Shown in pieces: positions 56,889 through 64,000 of a stretch of DNA of 64,000 nt. The notes below the pieces were generated by a model that was not told the origin of the DNA, did no database searches, and worked only from the letters and a program-made list of their open reading frames with translations. Source of the DNA: Labrys okinawensis (GTDB taxonomy: Bacteria > Pseudomonadota > Alphaproteobacteria > Rhizobiales > Labraceae); the NCBI RefSeq assembly GCF_002982075.1, contig NZ_PUEJ01000001.1:372001-436000 (forward strand). The letters are read 5' to 3'. The position numbers were made by a program, and so were the translations under genes. Position 1 is the first letter of the stretch. Each line of letters begins with the position of its first letter.

Positions 56889-58451
56889 TCAGGCCAGGTT
56901 TGCCTTGCTCATGTCCTGCATGCCGTTCGGGTAGATGTAGAGACCGTCGAGCTTCTTGGAGTAGGCGTGGATGAACACCGAGGTGAACAAAGCCAGCGCC
57001 GGCGCCTTGCGCGCGATGATCGGCAAGGTTTCCGTCTGCAGGATTTTCTTGCGCTCCTCGATCGAAGCGGCATTGCGCTCCTTGTCCAGCGCCGCGTCGA
57101 TTTCCTTGTCGACGATGCCGGTGATGCGCTTGGAGGAGGAGTGGAAGTGAGTGCGGATCACCAGGTCCGGTTCGGGCGAACCCGTGCACCAGCCGCAGTC
57201 GATCATATGGCCTTCGCCACCGCCCGGCTTGTCGTAGAGCAGGTTGCCCCAGGCCGCGACTTCCAGGGTCTGCAGGTTCACCTTGAAGCCCTGTTCCTCC
57301 AGCATGCCGGTGATCAGCTCGGCATATTCCTTGGTCTTGGGATAGAAGCCCACCGAGGAATAATAGGTCAGTTCCGGCAGGCCCTCGCCCTTGGGGAAGC
57401 CCGCCTCGGCCAGCAGGGCCTGGGCCTTGTCCGGATCATATTCGGGATAGTCGGCGACTTCGGTATAGCCGAACTTCACCGGCGAGATATGGGCCTTGGA
57501 GAAGGTGCCGGAGACGCCGAGGACCTCCAGCACCTGCTTGCGATCGATCGAATGGCAGGCGGCGAGGCGGATGCGCGGATCGTCGAAGGGCTTCTTGGAG
57601 CAGCGGAAGAACAGATATTTGTTCTCGACCGATACCGCCTTGTGGATGGCGAAGCGGTCGTCCTTGGCGATGGTGTCGACCTGCTCCTGCTCCAGCCGCT
57701 CGATGATGTCGGCCTGGCCGTTGAGCAGGGACAGCGTGCGCGTCGTGGTGTCGCCGACGAAATGATATTCGACGCCCGGGATCTTGGGCGCGCCGAATAT
57801 GAAGTCGGTGTTGGCGGCCAGGATGGTGGTGTCGCCCTTCTGGTCGACATATTTGAAGGGGCCGGTGCCGTTCATGCGGGCCGAGAGCTGCGCCTTGTTG
57901 GCGACGTCCTTGGCCGCCATGATCGGCAGGAAGGACGAGAGATAGTAGTAGAGCGCCGCCGGGTAGCCATAGTCCTTGGTGTTGATGTGGCAGGTGTGCT
58001 CGTCGACGATATCGACCTTGACCGGGCCTGGATACCATTGCGCCGGCCTGTCGGGCTGGGAGCCATATTCGTAGGTGGCCTTGACGTCGGCCGAGGTGAA
58101 GGGCGTGCCGTCGTGGAACTTCACGCCTTTGCGCAGCTTCACCTCCAGCGTGTAGGTGTCGATCGGCTTGAGAGACTCGGCCAGCTCGAACACCAGCTCT
58201 TCTGGATTGTCCGGCTTCATCGGCGCGCGCGTGAGATAGCCGAAGACGAAACCCTCGACGATGAGCTGGCCGAGATTGGTATGGGTGGTCGGATCCCAAT
58301 TGCCGGTCAGCGCTTCGGCGCCGAGGAAGCGCAGCGGCCGGCCTTCGGCGGCGAAGGCCGAGTTGACCAGGAAGTCGGGGTTGACGCGGCCGAAGCCGAA
58401 GGCGCCGGCTCCAGCCAGCGCGCCCAGCATAAGGTCTCTGCGGTTGATCAT
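56889..58451 (-). CDS. ABC transporter substrate-binding protein, family 5 (peptide/nickel type)
   Basis: A 520-aa SBP_bac_5 protein. The N-terminus has a twin-arginine-like leader (MINRRDLMLGALAGAGAFGF). Family blocks: WDPTTHTNLGQLIVEGFVFG, then KLRKGVKFHDGTPFTSADVK (the strongly conserved 'L+xGVKFHDGTPxTAxDV' motif) and GTGPFKYVDQKGDTTILAAN. The ligand may be a peptide or another amide; the family is broad. It is the first gene of the transporter operon. AGAGGAA precedes ATG 58451. The ligand would fit the amidase and carbamoylase nearby. Confidence 0.93.
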   Translation of the reverse strand: MINRRDLMLGALAGAGAFGFGRVNPDFLVNSAFAAEGRPLRFLGAEALTGNWDPTTHTNLGQLIVEGFVFGYLTRAPMKPDNPEELVFELAESLKPIDTYTLEVKLRKGVKFHDGTPFTSADVKATYEYGSQPDRPAQWYPGPVKVDIVDEHTCHINTKDYGYPAALYYYLSSFLPIMAAKDVANKAQLSARMNGTGPFKYVDQKGDTTILAANTDFIFGAPKIPGVEYHFVGDTTTRTLSLLNGQADIIERLEQEQVDTIAKDDRFAIHKAVSVENKYLFFRCSKKPFDDPRIRLAACHSIDRKQVLEVLGVSGTFSKAHISPVKFGYTEVADYPEYDPDKAQALLAEAGFPKGEGLPELTYYSSVGFYPKTKEYAELITGMLEEQGFKVNLQTLEVAAWGNLLYDKPGGGEGHMIDCGWCTGSPEPDLVIRTHFHSSSKRITGIVDKEIDAALDKERNAASIEERKKILQTETLPIIARKAPALALFTSVFIHAYSKKLDGLYIYPNGMQDMSKANLA

Positions 58452-58759
58452 CTCTCGTTCCTCTGAATGGGGGCGCAGAAGTTTTTCGGGCTCGCCTTCC
58501 GATCCGACGCAGTGCCGAGCCGTCCCGCCTTGTCGTTGGCGGGTGATGAAACTCTAGACCAGATGGCGCCGGAGCCTGATGCCTGCCGCTCCACGATTCC
58601 ATTGCTGACCCTTCTCGCGCCATGCCCAATGAAAAGGCATGGAAACTGGGGTCTGTATCGACGCGGCTGCCGGCACAGGAATGGAGGAGTTCGGGCAATA
58701 GCCGCCACGTGCCGGGCCGGCCTATGATCGGGGCCGAATCGTGTCAGGGAACCTCGGCG
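58452..58759. other. 308-bp divergent intergenic region
   Basis: It separates the peptide-type binding-protein gene (minus) from the HAD phosphatase gene (plus) and must contain both promoters. No palindrome, repeat or convincing -35/-10 pair was seen, and the longer in-frame extension of the HAD gene through this stretch has no good start. Confidence 0.45.
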
Positions 58760-59539
58760 ATGCCGTCATTCGAATCCATCAATCTGAAGGGGATCGTCTC
58801 GGATCTAGACGGGGTGGCCTATCGTGGCAGCAGCCCGATTCCCGATGCCGTCGAGGCCTTCCGGCGCTGGCATGCGGACGGGATTCCCTATGCCTTCGTC
58901 ACCAACAACGCCACCAAATCCGCGGCCGATTTTGCCACCAGGCTCACGCGGATGGGAATTGTCGCCGAACCGGAACAGGTCTTCTGCGCGGTCTCGGCCA
59001 CGGCGAGCCTGATGCGCAGGCGCTGGCCTGCGGGAGCGCGGGTCTTCGCCATCGGCGAACGGCCCCTGTTCGAGGTGCTGGAGGCTGCCGGCTTCACCCC
59101 GGCGGGGGACGATGCCGAGGTCGTGGTGCTCGGCTTCGACTATCAACTGAACTACACGAAACTGAGCACGGCGGTGTGTGCCGCACTCGGCGGAGCGGCG
59201 GTGGTGGTGACCAATCCCGACCTGCTGGTGCCTATCGAGAACGGCTATGAGCCCTGCGTCGGCGTGCTGATGGCGGCCGTCCAGGCGGCGGTGCCATCCT
59301 GCCGGCCGATCGTGGTGGGTAAGCCCGAGCCGCTGATGATCGAGGAGGCTCTCGGCTTTCTCGGCACGCCTCGGGACGGGACGATCATGATCGGCGACCA
59401 GATCGCCACCGATATCCTGGCCGGCCAGCGGGCGGGCCTGCGCTCCGTGCTGGTGACGACGGGCGTGGCGGTGGCCGCCCGGACGGATGTGACGCCGGAT
59501 CTCGAAGTGGCGAGCCTGCTGGAACTGATTGCGGATTGA
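58760..59539 (+). CDS. HAD-superfamily phosphatase, NagD/IIA subfamily
   Basis: A 259-aa HAD hydrolase with all four motifs: I, VSDLDGVAYRG; II, FVTNNATKSA; III lysine in VVGKPEPLMIEEAL; IV, TIMIGDQIATDILAGQRAG. The large type-IIA cap lies between motifs II and III. Members include NagD and 4-nitrophenylphosphatase-like enzymes that dephosphorylate small metabolites. ATG 58760 opens MPSFESINLKGIVSDLDG and has AGGGAA upstream. The substrate is unknown; it may be unrelated to the transporter. Confidence 0.92.
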   Translation: MPSFESINLKGIVSDLDGVAYRGSSPIPDAVEAFRRWHADGIPYAFVTNNATKSAADFATRLTRMGIVAEPEQVFCAVSATASLMRRRWPAGARVFAIGERPLFEVLEAAGFTPAGDDAEVVVLGFDYQLNYTKLSTAVCAALGGAAVVVTNPDLLVPIENGYEPCVGVLMAAVQAAVPSCRPIVVGKPEPLMIEEALGFLGTPRDGTIMIGDQIATDILAGQRAGLRSVLVTTGVAVAARTDVTPDLEVASLLELIAD

Positions 59540-59638
59540 ACCTCGTCATCGGCAGACGACGCTATCGGCTTTGCTGGAAAACGGTTCAGGTGGCCAGGGC
59601 GCGCCATGTCGGGCACCCTGGCCCTATGAAACCGAAGA

Positions 59639-60082
59639 CTATTGATTGATCTCGGGCTCGACAAGCCGCGCCAGATTGCGCAGCGAGTCCTGCCAGCCGA
59701 GATAGCAGGCCTCCGGCGGGATGAGGTCGGGGATGCCGGCCTGCTCGATGTTCAGTTCGGTGCCGCAGGATACTTTCTTCAGCGCCACCGTCACCACGAT
59801 CTCCCCCGCGAGATTGGGATCGTCGAACTTGTCCGTGTAGCGCAGCCGCTCACCCGGCACGAGTTCGAGATATTCGCCGCCGAACGAATGGCTATGGCCG
59901 GTGGTGAAGTTGCGGAACGACATCTTGAACGTGCCGCCGACCGCCGGCTCGAACTGATGCACGGTGCAGGTGAAGCCGTTCGGCGGCAGCCATTTGGCGA
60001 GGGCGTCCGCTTCGAGGAAGGCCCGGTAGACCTTCTCGGGACTGGTCGCCAGGACGCGGTGCAGGCGGATGGTGCTGGGCAT
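59639..60082 (-). CDS. SRPBCC (AHSA1-like) family protein
   Basis: A 147-aa START-like domain protein. It opens STIRLHRVLATSPEKVYRAF, then EADALAKWLPPNGFTCTVHQ, which is the usual AHSA1/'activator of Hsp90 ATPase' domain start, and ends EACYLGWQDSLRNLARLVEP. The domain binds hydrophobic ligands; specific activity cannot be inferred. ATG 60082 has GAGGA eight bases upstream; the ATG at 60088 would be only two bases from it. The in-frame region upstream is repetitive and is not likely coding. Confidence 0.88.
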   Translation of the reverse strand: MPSTIRLHRVLATSPEKVYRAFLEADALAKWLPPNGFTCTVHQFEPAVGGTFKMSFRNFTTGHSHSFGGEYLELVPGERLRYTDKFDDPNLAGEIVVTVALKKVSCGTELNIEQAGIPDLIPPEACYLGWQDSLRNLARLVEPEINQ

Positions 60083-60097
60083 GGTCATGGTCCTCTT

Positions 60098-60147
60098 GGC
60101 TTGGAAGAACGCTCGTGGCTTGGAAAAAGCGCTCGGCTTGGAGAGAA
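60098..60147 (-). repeat. Three copies of TTYTTCCAAGCC repeat in the SRPBCC leader
   Basis: Minus strand: TTCTCTCCAAGCC, TTTTTCCAAGCC and TTCTTCCAAGCC, spaced about 18-20 bp, ending some 15 bp before the SRPBCC start. The core is the same as in the repeat at 9437-9493, and in both places the copies lead into a plus-sense start region in the same orientation. Confidence 0.7.
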
Positions 60148-60398
60148 GGAAGTCCTGGTGGAAAGCATCTTGCCATGCCCCAAGGACGAACGCTCTTCCG
60201 CCGGTCCGACAGAGCGGTGCAGATTTTTTCCGGGCACCGGCTTCTGCCCGCTGAAGCGTCCCGAATATCCGTTCCAAGATGGTCCGGCGGGTGCGGCGCG
60301 TCGGGTCCGTCCGGGAGACAAGGCCTGGGCCGGCCGCACCGGCTCAGCAGCAAGCCTCCAAGGCGAATTTCAACCGGAGGTTTGACGGTACCGGTACA

Positions 60399-60428
60399 TT
60401 GCCTCTCAAAGCCGGTTTCCGCTATATT
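60399..60428 (+). promoter_or_regulatory. Predicted promoter of the HExxH-protein gene
   Basis: TTGCCT (60399-60404) and TATATT (60423-60428) have an 18-bp spacer and lie about 95 bp before ATG 60522. The elements match four and five of six consensus bases. No regulator site was identified. Confidence 0.35.
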
Positions 60429-60521
60429 GTTCACTCAACCCGACAGTGATGGCCACAGATGGTTCCCGCGGCCACGATGGGCCGGGTGCGACACCATCGT
60501 GGATCGAGGCTGGGGAACGAC

Positions 60522-61460
60522 ATGGCGAGCTTCGTTCAGTTCCTGCAGCAGTCGGGCGTATACACTGCGCAAAACTTCATGATTGTTCCGTATGGTGGCT
60601 TCAACCTGGTCTGCCTGCGGGATGCCAAGGGCGTGCACCTGGCCTATGATCACGCCCGGCTGCAGATCGACGATATCAAGCTCGAGCAGGTCGAAGGCGT
60701 TGCTCAGGACTATATCGATGCGCGCTATGGGCCGCAGAAAAGCCAGGAGCGCGACGATCAGTTGCTGCGCCTGCGCACCGCGCTCTATGGCGCCATACGG
60801 CCGCAGGCGGGGGCACGCGCCCTCAAGATCCAGGCCAGAGGGACCGGCATTCCCACGCTCACGGGCACGCGCGGCAGCACGGTCATCAAGCTCGATGTCG
60901 CCATCATGCCGCGCAAGAGCTACTCGATCGCCTTCAAGTTCCTCAGGCATTTCGACCAGGCGGGCAAGGTTGTCAACGCAACGAAATTCAAGCCGGAGGA
61001 CGCGTCCTGGTTCCTAACCCGGCTGAACTGGATCTTCGGGGCCCAGACCAACATCTTCTTCACGCCGGCCGGAGCCGACTGGATCATGGTGGAAAAGGCC
61101 CTGGGCCCGAAGATCATGCGGGACGTCTTCCGCCAGGACATCGTGCCGCTCAAGCAGCGCGGCGCCGATCTCACCTGCTTTCTGGTGGGCGACTACGATG
61201 CCACGGCGAGCGAAGCGGCCGGGCAGTTTCTGCCCGACGAGCAGGTCTGCGTGGTCGTCGACCAGGGCAATCCAGGGGTGTTCGACCTCGGCGAGGCGTT
61301 CATCGGTGTGATGGCGCATGAGGTCGGCCACTTCCTGCACCACAAACGCAATTTGGGGGGGAGCGGCCACCATGACCGCGGCGGCATCCTGCTTTCCAGC
61401 GGCCTGGAAAGCCTGTGGCTGGACAGGCAGCTCGTCAGCGATCTCAACGCCTGGACATAG
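60522..61460 (+). CDS. Hypothetical protein with an HExxH zinc-protease motif
   Basis: A 312-aa protein with no signal peptide. Near the C-terminus GVMAHEVGHFLHHKRNLGGS, then GHHDRGG contains HEVGH, the zinc-binding and catalytic motif of metalloproteases, within a helix context typical of gluzincins or metzincins. The metzincin form HExxHxxGxxH is not kept (His and Arg replace the Gly and third His), and GHHD might supply the third ligand. The N-terminal two thirds (QFLQQSGVYTAQNFMIVPYG; DVAIMPRKSYSIAFKFLRHF) belong to no family I recognise. GGGGAACG precedes ATG 60522. Self-contained and probably monocistronic. Confidence 0.82.
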   Translation: MASFVQFLQQSGVYTAQNFMIVPYGGFNLVCLRDAKGVHLAYDHARLQIDDIKLEQVEGVAQDYIDARYGPQKSQERDDQLLRLRTALYGAIRPQAGARALKIQARGTGIPTLTGTRGSTVIKLDVAIMPRKSYSIAFKFLRHFDQAGKVVNATKFKPEDASWFLTRLNWIFGAQTNIFFTPAGADWIMVEKALGPKIMRDVFRQDIVPLKQRGADLTCFLVGDYDATASEAAGQFLPDEQVCVVVDQGNPGVFDLGEAFIGVMAHEVGHFLHHKRNLGGSGHHDRGGILLSSGLESLWLDRQLVSDLNAWT

Positions 61461-61565
61461 CGCCCGGTTTCGGGCGTCCCCGCTTTTCTTCAGCGCTTCT
61501 TGCGAGGCCGCAATGCCGCGACCTCAGCGATAAGGCAGCAATCCGCCGGAAATCCGCACCGGGCC

Positions 61566-62279
61566 TTACGCCGGCAGGACGACCACCTTCGTTCCGACAG
61601 GCGTCTGGCCATAGAGGTGGAGCATGTCCTGGGTGAGAAGGCCGGTACAGCCGCTCGTAACGCCGGAGCCGATCGACTGTGGAATGATGGTGCTGTAGAT
61701 CGTGTAGAGCGTGTATTTGCCGTTCTGATAGAGATAGAGCGTGCGGGCACCGAGCGGATTGTTCAGGCCGGGCGGCATACCACCCGCATATTTGGCGGCC
61801 TCCGGCTGGCGCGCGATCATCTCCCTGGGCGGCGTCCACACCGGCCACTCGGCTTTGCGCCCGACATAGGCTTCCCCATGCCACAGGAAGCCCTGACGGC
61901 CGACATTGGCGCCATAACGGGTGGCGATCCCGTCGCCCTCGATGCGGTAGACATAATATTTGCTCGGATCAACGATGATCGTGCCGGCCGCTTCCTTGCT
62001 GGGGTACTGCACTTTCCGGCGATAATATTTCGGGTCGATCTTGCTGACATCGACCGCTGGGATCGGGAATTTCTCCTCGGGCACCGCCGCATAGAGCCTC
62101 GCGGCCTCGGCGCGGCTCATACCGCCGGAGGTTGCGCAGCCGGCCAGCCCCAAGGCGCCGAGACCGACGGCGGCAGAGCCGACCAGAAACGAGCGGCGGC
62201 TGACGGGCCCCGATCCAAGCCCAAGCCGGGCGACCTCGTCCATCTCGCCGGCATCGGCAATTCCACCGTCCATGATCAT
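61566..62279 (-). CDS. YkuD-fold lipoprotein with altered catalytic motif
   Basis: A 237-aa exported protein. A Tat-like leader (VSRRSFLVGSAAVGLGALG) ends in lipobox LAGC, so it should be lipid-anchored. The YkuD body is clear: IIVDPSKYYVYRIEGDGIAT, WPVWTPPREMIARQPEAAKY, NNPLGARTLYLYQNGKYTLY. The active-site region, however, reads YTIYSTIIPQSIGSGVTSGC, then TGLLTQDM, so the usual His-Gly-Thr is replaced by Tyr-Ser-Thr and the Arg after the Cys by Gly. The nucleophile Cys stays. Activity is uncertain; binding without catalysis is possible. Start at ATG 62279; 62273 is equivalent. Confidence 0.85.
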   Translation of the reverse strand: MIMDGGIADAGEMDEVARLGLGSGPVSRRSFLVGSAAVGLGALGLAGCATSGGMSRAEAARLYAAVPEEKFPIPAVDVSKIDPKYYRRKVQYPSKEAAGTIIVDPSKYYVYRIEGDGIATRYGANVGRQGFLWHGEAYVGRKAEWPVWTPPREMIARQPEAAKYAGGMPPGLNNPLGARTLYLYQNGKYTLYTIYSTIIPQSIGSGVTSGCTGLLTQDMLHLYGQTPVGTKVVVLPA

Positions 62280-62472
62280 GATTTGCGCGTTCCCATGTCC
62301 CGTTGCCCGACCGGAGAAGCCAGCGGCATCGGCCGCCGAGTGTCTCGCTGGGCTGAAATTGCCCTTAGACGGGCCGATTGGCAAGCTCCGGCCTCTGCCG
62401 AGCCCCCCACCATGCACCAAAATCGGCGGCCTCAGGCGGCGTCCCGGGACCGAGCGGGCATTCATGCCTGGC

Positions 62473-63363
62473 CTATGGTGACGGCAGCCCGCGGCTTTTC
62501 CAGTCGCTGCGCGGGACCGGACTGCCGACCTGGAAGGCGAAGGCGGTGACCTTGGTGGCCTGGGCATCGACTTCGCAACGATAACTCAGATCGTACCATT
62601 GCGAATTGGAGGAGAACGCCGCCTTGGCATCTTCGAGCACGCTGCCTTGCTCGAGTCGCTCGCGAGGCAGCATGTCCGGGATATAGGGAGGTGAGGCGTG
62701 CAGCAATTGCTCATGCAGCTCCGTGATGCAAAGCTGGCCGGCCCGCTCGCCGCGGGACATGTTGCCCATCGCAATCATTGCGTTGATGTCGTTGGACGTC
62801 TCCTGCGAAAACAATGTCTTGGCTTCGTGAAGCTTAGAACCTGGTTGAACTTGAGTCTGGAATTGAGATTGAGTTTGGGCAGGTGCAGCTGCCGTCTTTG
62901 TTGAGGCATCCGGCGGGCCCTGCTCGGTTGCAGCCGTCGTCACGGGCGGCGTTGTCGGGACAGGTGCCTGAGCCGGATCAGGTCGGGCCGGGGGGCGGGC
63001 AGAACCGGTTTCAGAACTGTTGCCATCCCAAGCTTTTCGGGGCCCACGGTCCTTGTCGCCAAAAAGAAATACCGGCTTCACGATAGGCTGCGTGCCCTGC
63101 TGTTCATCCGCCGCCTTGGGTGACAGTGGTTTCGCCGCACCGTCTGCCGGTGGCGGCGCGGGCTTGGTTGGTGGCGGAGCTTCGGCTTTCGGTTTCGGGG
63201 GCGGTTCGATCGATTGCACCAGGTCGACCGTTATCGCCTGCTCCTCCTTCAGGGGCGAGACCAGCGATCGCGGCAGGATGAGCGCGGCGACCAGCAAATT
63301 GAGGAGAAGCGCGGCCAGCAGGCTCCACCTCCACAATCGCTGATCCGGCTGGTCGTTTCTCAT
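62473..63363 (-). CDS. DUF930-domain protein with TonB/TolA-like N-terminus
   Basis: A 296-aa protein. One membrane helix near the N-terminus (LWRWSLLAALLLNLLVAALI) is followed by a Pro/Ala/Lys-rich, TonB-like stalk (PPPKPKAEAPPPTKPAPPPA) and a low-complexity Gln/Thr/Pro region. The C-terminal ~120 residues (RAGQLCITELHEQLLHASPP, then YIPDMLPRERLEQGSVLEDA; FSSNSQWYDLSYRCEVDAQA) resemble the DUF930 domain common in Rhizobiales, with two conserved cysteines. ATG 63363 is used. The role is unknown; an envelope location is likely. It lies 193 bp upstream of the YkuD-like gene on the same strand. Confidence 0.85.
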   Translation of the reverse strand: MRNDQPDQRLWRWSLLAALLLNLLVAALILPRSLVSPLKEEQAITVDLVQSIEPPPKPKAEAPPPTKPAPPPADGAAKPLSPKAADEQQGTQPIVKPVFLFGDKDRGPRKAWDGNSSETGSARPPARPDPAQAPVPTTPPVTTAATEQGPPDASTKTAAAPAQTQSQFQTQVQPGSKLHEAKTLFSQETSNDINAMIAMGNMSRGERAGQLCITELHEQLLHASPPYIPDMLPRERLEQGSVLEDAKAAFSSNSQWYDLSYRCEVDAQATKVTAFAFQVGSPVPRSDWKSRGLPSP

Positions 63364-63495
63364 CCCGAAAGATGTGGAGTGAAATATCGGCGGTATCAAG
63401 CGCGCCGGCCGGCCGGATCGAAATATCCGTCCGGCGGGGAGGGCGGCGTGCGGATGCATGCCGGCGCTCGGGCATGGCGAGACAGGACTCAAGCC

Positions 63496-64000
63496 TTACG
63501 GATTTACCCACTTGTTTTTCGGGTTCTTCAGCCAATCCTGATAGTGCCGGATGATGTCGTCGCGCGTGATCTTGTAACCTTTTCTCGCGGCGGCTGCCTC
63601 GATATTGTCGATCATCATCTTGCCCATTGCCTGCATCACCTGGTCGGCGTCGGGATTGCCGGTGGTCCAGCTCGTCGGCCAGCCCGTATAAGGGTTCCAG
63701 GGAACCGGTACGCCGCCCAACTGAATGGGCGACAGATTGTCGGACGCGATCTTGAGCCCCATGGTGCTCACATAGGCAAAAGCTGCGTAGGGCGCGGCGT
63801 GATCGAACGCCTTGTCCCAGTCGATATTGGGTTGATCGAGCGCATCCAGGATCCCGGGCGGCTGCCATTGGAAGGTGACGACCACGGAGCGGTCGCGTTC
63901 GTCCTCGTCGAGTGATTCCAAGTGGGGCCAGGTATCGCGATAGAATGGATTGGCGGATACCTGCTGCTTGGCGCCGGAGCCGCCGGAGGTGAAGAATTTT
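63496..64000 (-). CDS. Unknown protein, C-terminal part (runs off the right edge)
   Basis: An open frame of 167 codons enters from the right edge and ends at TAA 63496. The visible part holds GGSGAKQQVSANPFYRDTWP, then HLESLDEDERDRSVVVTFQW, AFDHAAPYAAFAYVSTMGLK and a C-terminal helix ending KNPKNKWVNP. No start is inside the window; TTG 63921 is internal. The Trp/Pro/Asp-rich sequence is not from a family I recognise, and no signal peptide or membrane span is visible in this part. Confidence 0.7.
   Translation of the reverse strand, partial: KFFTSGGSGAKQQVSANPFYRDTWPHLESLDEDERDRSVVVTFQWQPPGILDALDQPNIDWDKAFDHAAPYAAFAYVSTMGLKIASDNLSPIQLGGVPVPWNPYTGWPTSWTTGNPDADQVMQAMGKMMIDNIEAAAARKGYKITRDDIIRHYQDWLKNPKNKWVNP

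Larger units (their letters stand above)
60083..60521. other. 439-bp divergent intergenic region with tandem repeats and a promoter
   Basis: It separates the SRPBCC gene (minus) from the HExxH-protein gene (plus). The part next to the SRPBCC gene carries three TTYTTCCAAGCC repeat copies (60098-60147); the part next to the plus-strand gene has a TTGCCT/TATATT promoter-like pair. The middle, from about 60150 to 60395, is GC-rich with no recognisable element; reading frames through it look non-coding. Confidence 0.5.

Noticed and set aside
60085..60277. N-terminal extension of the SRPBCC protein
   Set aside because: The extension is encoded by repeats and out of the conserved domain; GAGGA is properly spaced only for ATG 60082.

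Overview
The window is GC-rich and almost entirely coding. Gene content points to a Hyphomicrobiales (Rhizobiales)-type alphaproteobacterium: a Brucella-type erythritol pathway (eryBCD-HI), a type III secretion system (T3SS) in the gene order of the rhizobial nolB-rhcJ-nolU-nolV-rhcN cluster, a split secretin with a NolW-type N-terminal piece, and many ABC uptake systems with alphaproteobacterial regulators. The genus cannot be fixed from the sequence alone. No rRNA, tRNA, CRISPR array, phage or insertion sequence was seen.

Region 1 (1-13325) is metabolic. It opens with the end of eryB, then eryC, eryD, eryH and eryI, which convert erythritol phosphate to erythrose 4-phosphate. An amidohydrolase divergent from a LysR regulator follows, then a GNAT acetyltransferase, a cupin, an NADPH-type oxidoreductase, a sulfonate-like ABC importer with a flavin monooxygenase, and a DUF1445 (D-glutamate cyclase-like) protein.

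Region 2 (13506-43453) is a T3SS locus of about 30 kb. A minus-strand operon runs from a NolW-like secretin piece through a 60-aa protein, SctI, J, K, L, N, O, Q, R, S to T. A plus-strand operon carries a 58-aa needle candidate, SctD, SctX-like, SctY-like, SctV, a CpaC/RhcC2-type secretin and a CpaD-like lipoprotein. A TadD-like TPR lipoprotein and SctU follow. Between and beyond the operons lie two large LysM proteins (2535 and 1042 aa), an L,D-transpeptidase and an RpiR-family regulator. Both operon promoters contain nearly the same 19-bp box. SctU lacks the NPTH autocleavage motif. No translocon, gatekeeper or known effector was recognised, so the two giant LysM proteins are the best candidates for secreted or structural partners.

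Region 3 (43681-58451) looks like a catabolic island for an amide- or amine-containing compound: an AGXT2L-type class III PLP enzyme, DeoR and AraC regulators, two kinase-fold phosphotransferases, an amidase, an M20 carbamoylase/allantoate hydrolase-type enzyme and a complete dipeptide-type ABC importer with a fused double ATPase. Three related palindromic sites lie between the divergent PLP-enzyme and DeoR genes.

Region 4 (58760-64000) is mixed: a NagD-type HAD phosphatase, an SRPBCC protein, an HExxH protein of unknown family, a YkuD protein that has lost catalytic-site residues, a DUF930 protein and a partial unknown gene. Start sites were chosen by reading frame, Shine-Dalgarno sequence and signal-peptide fit; alternatives are stated where the choice is open.
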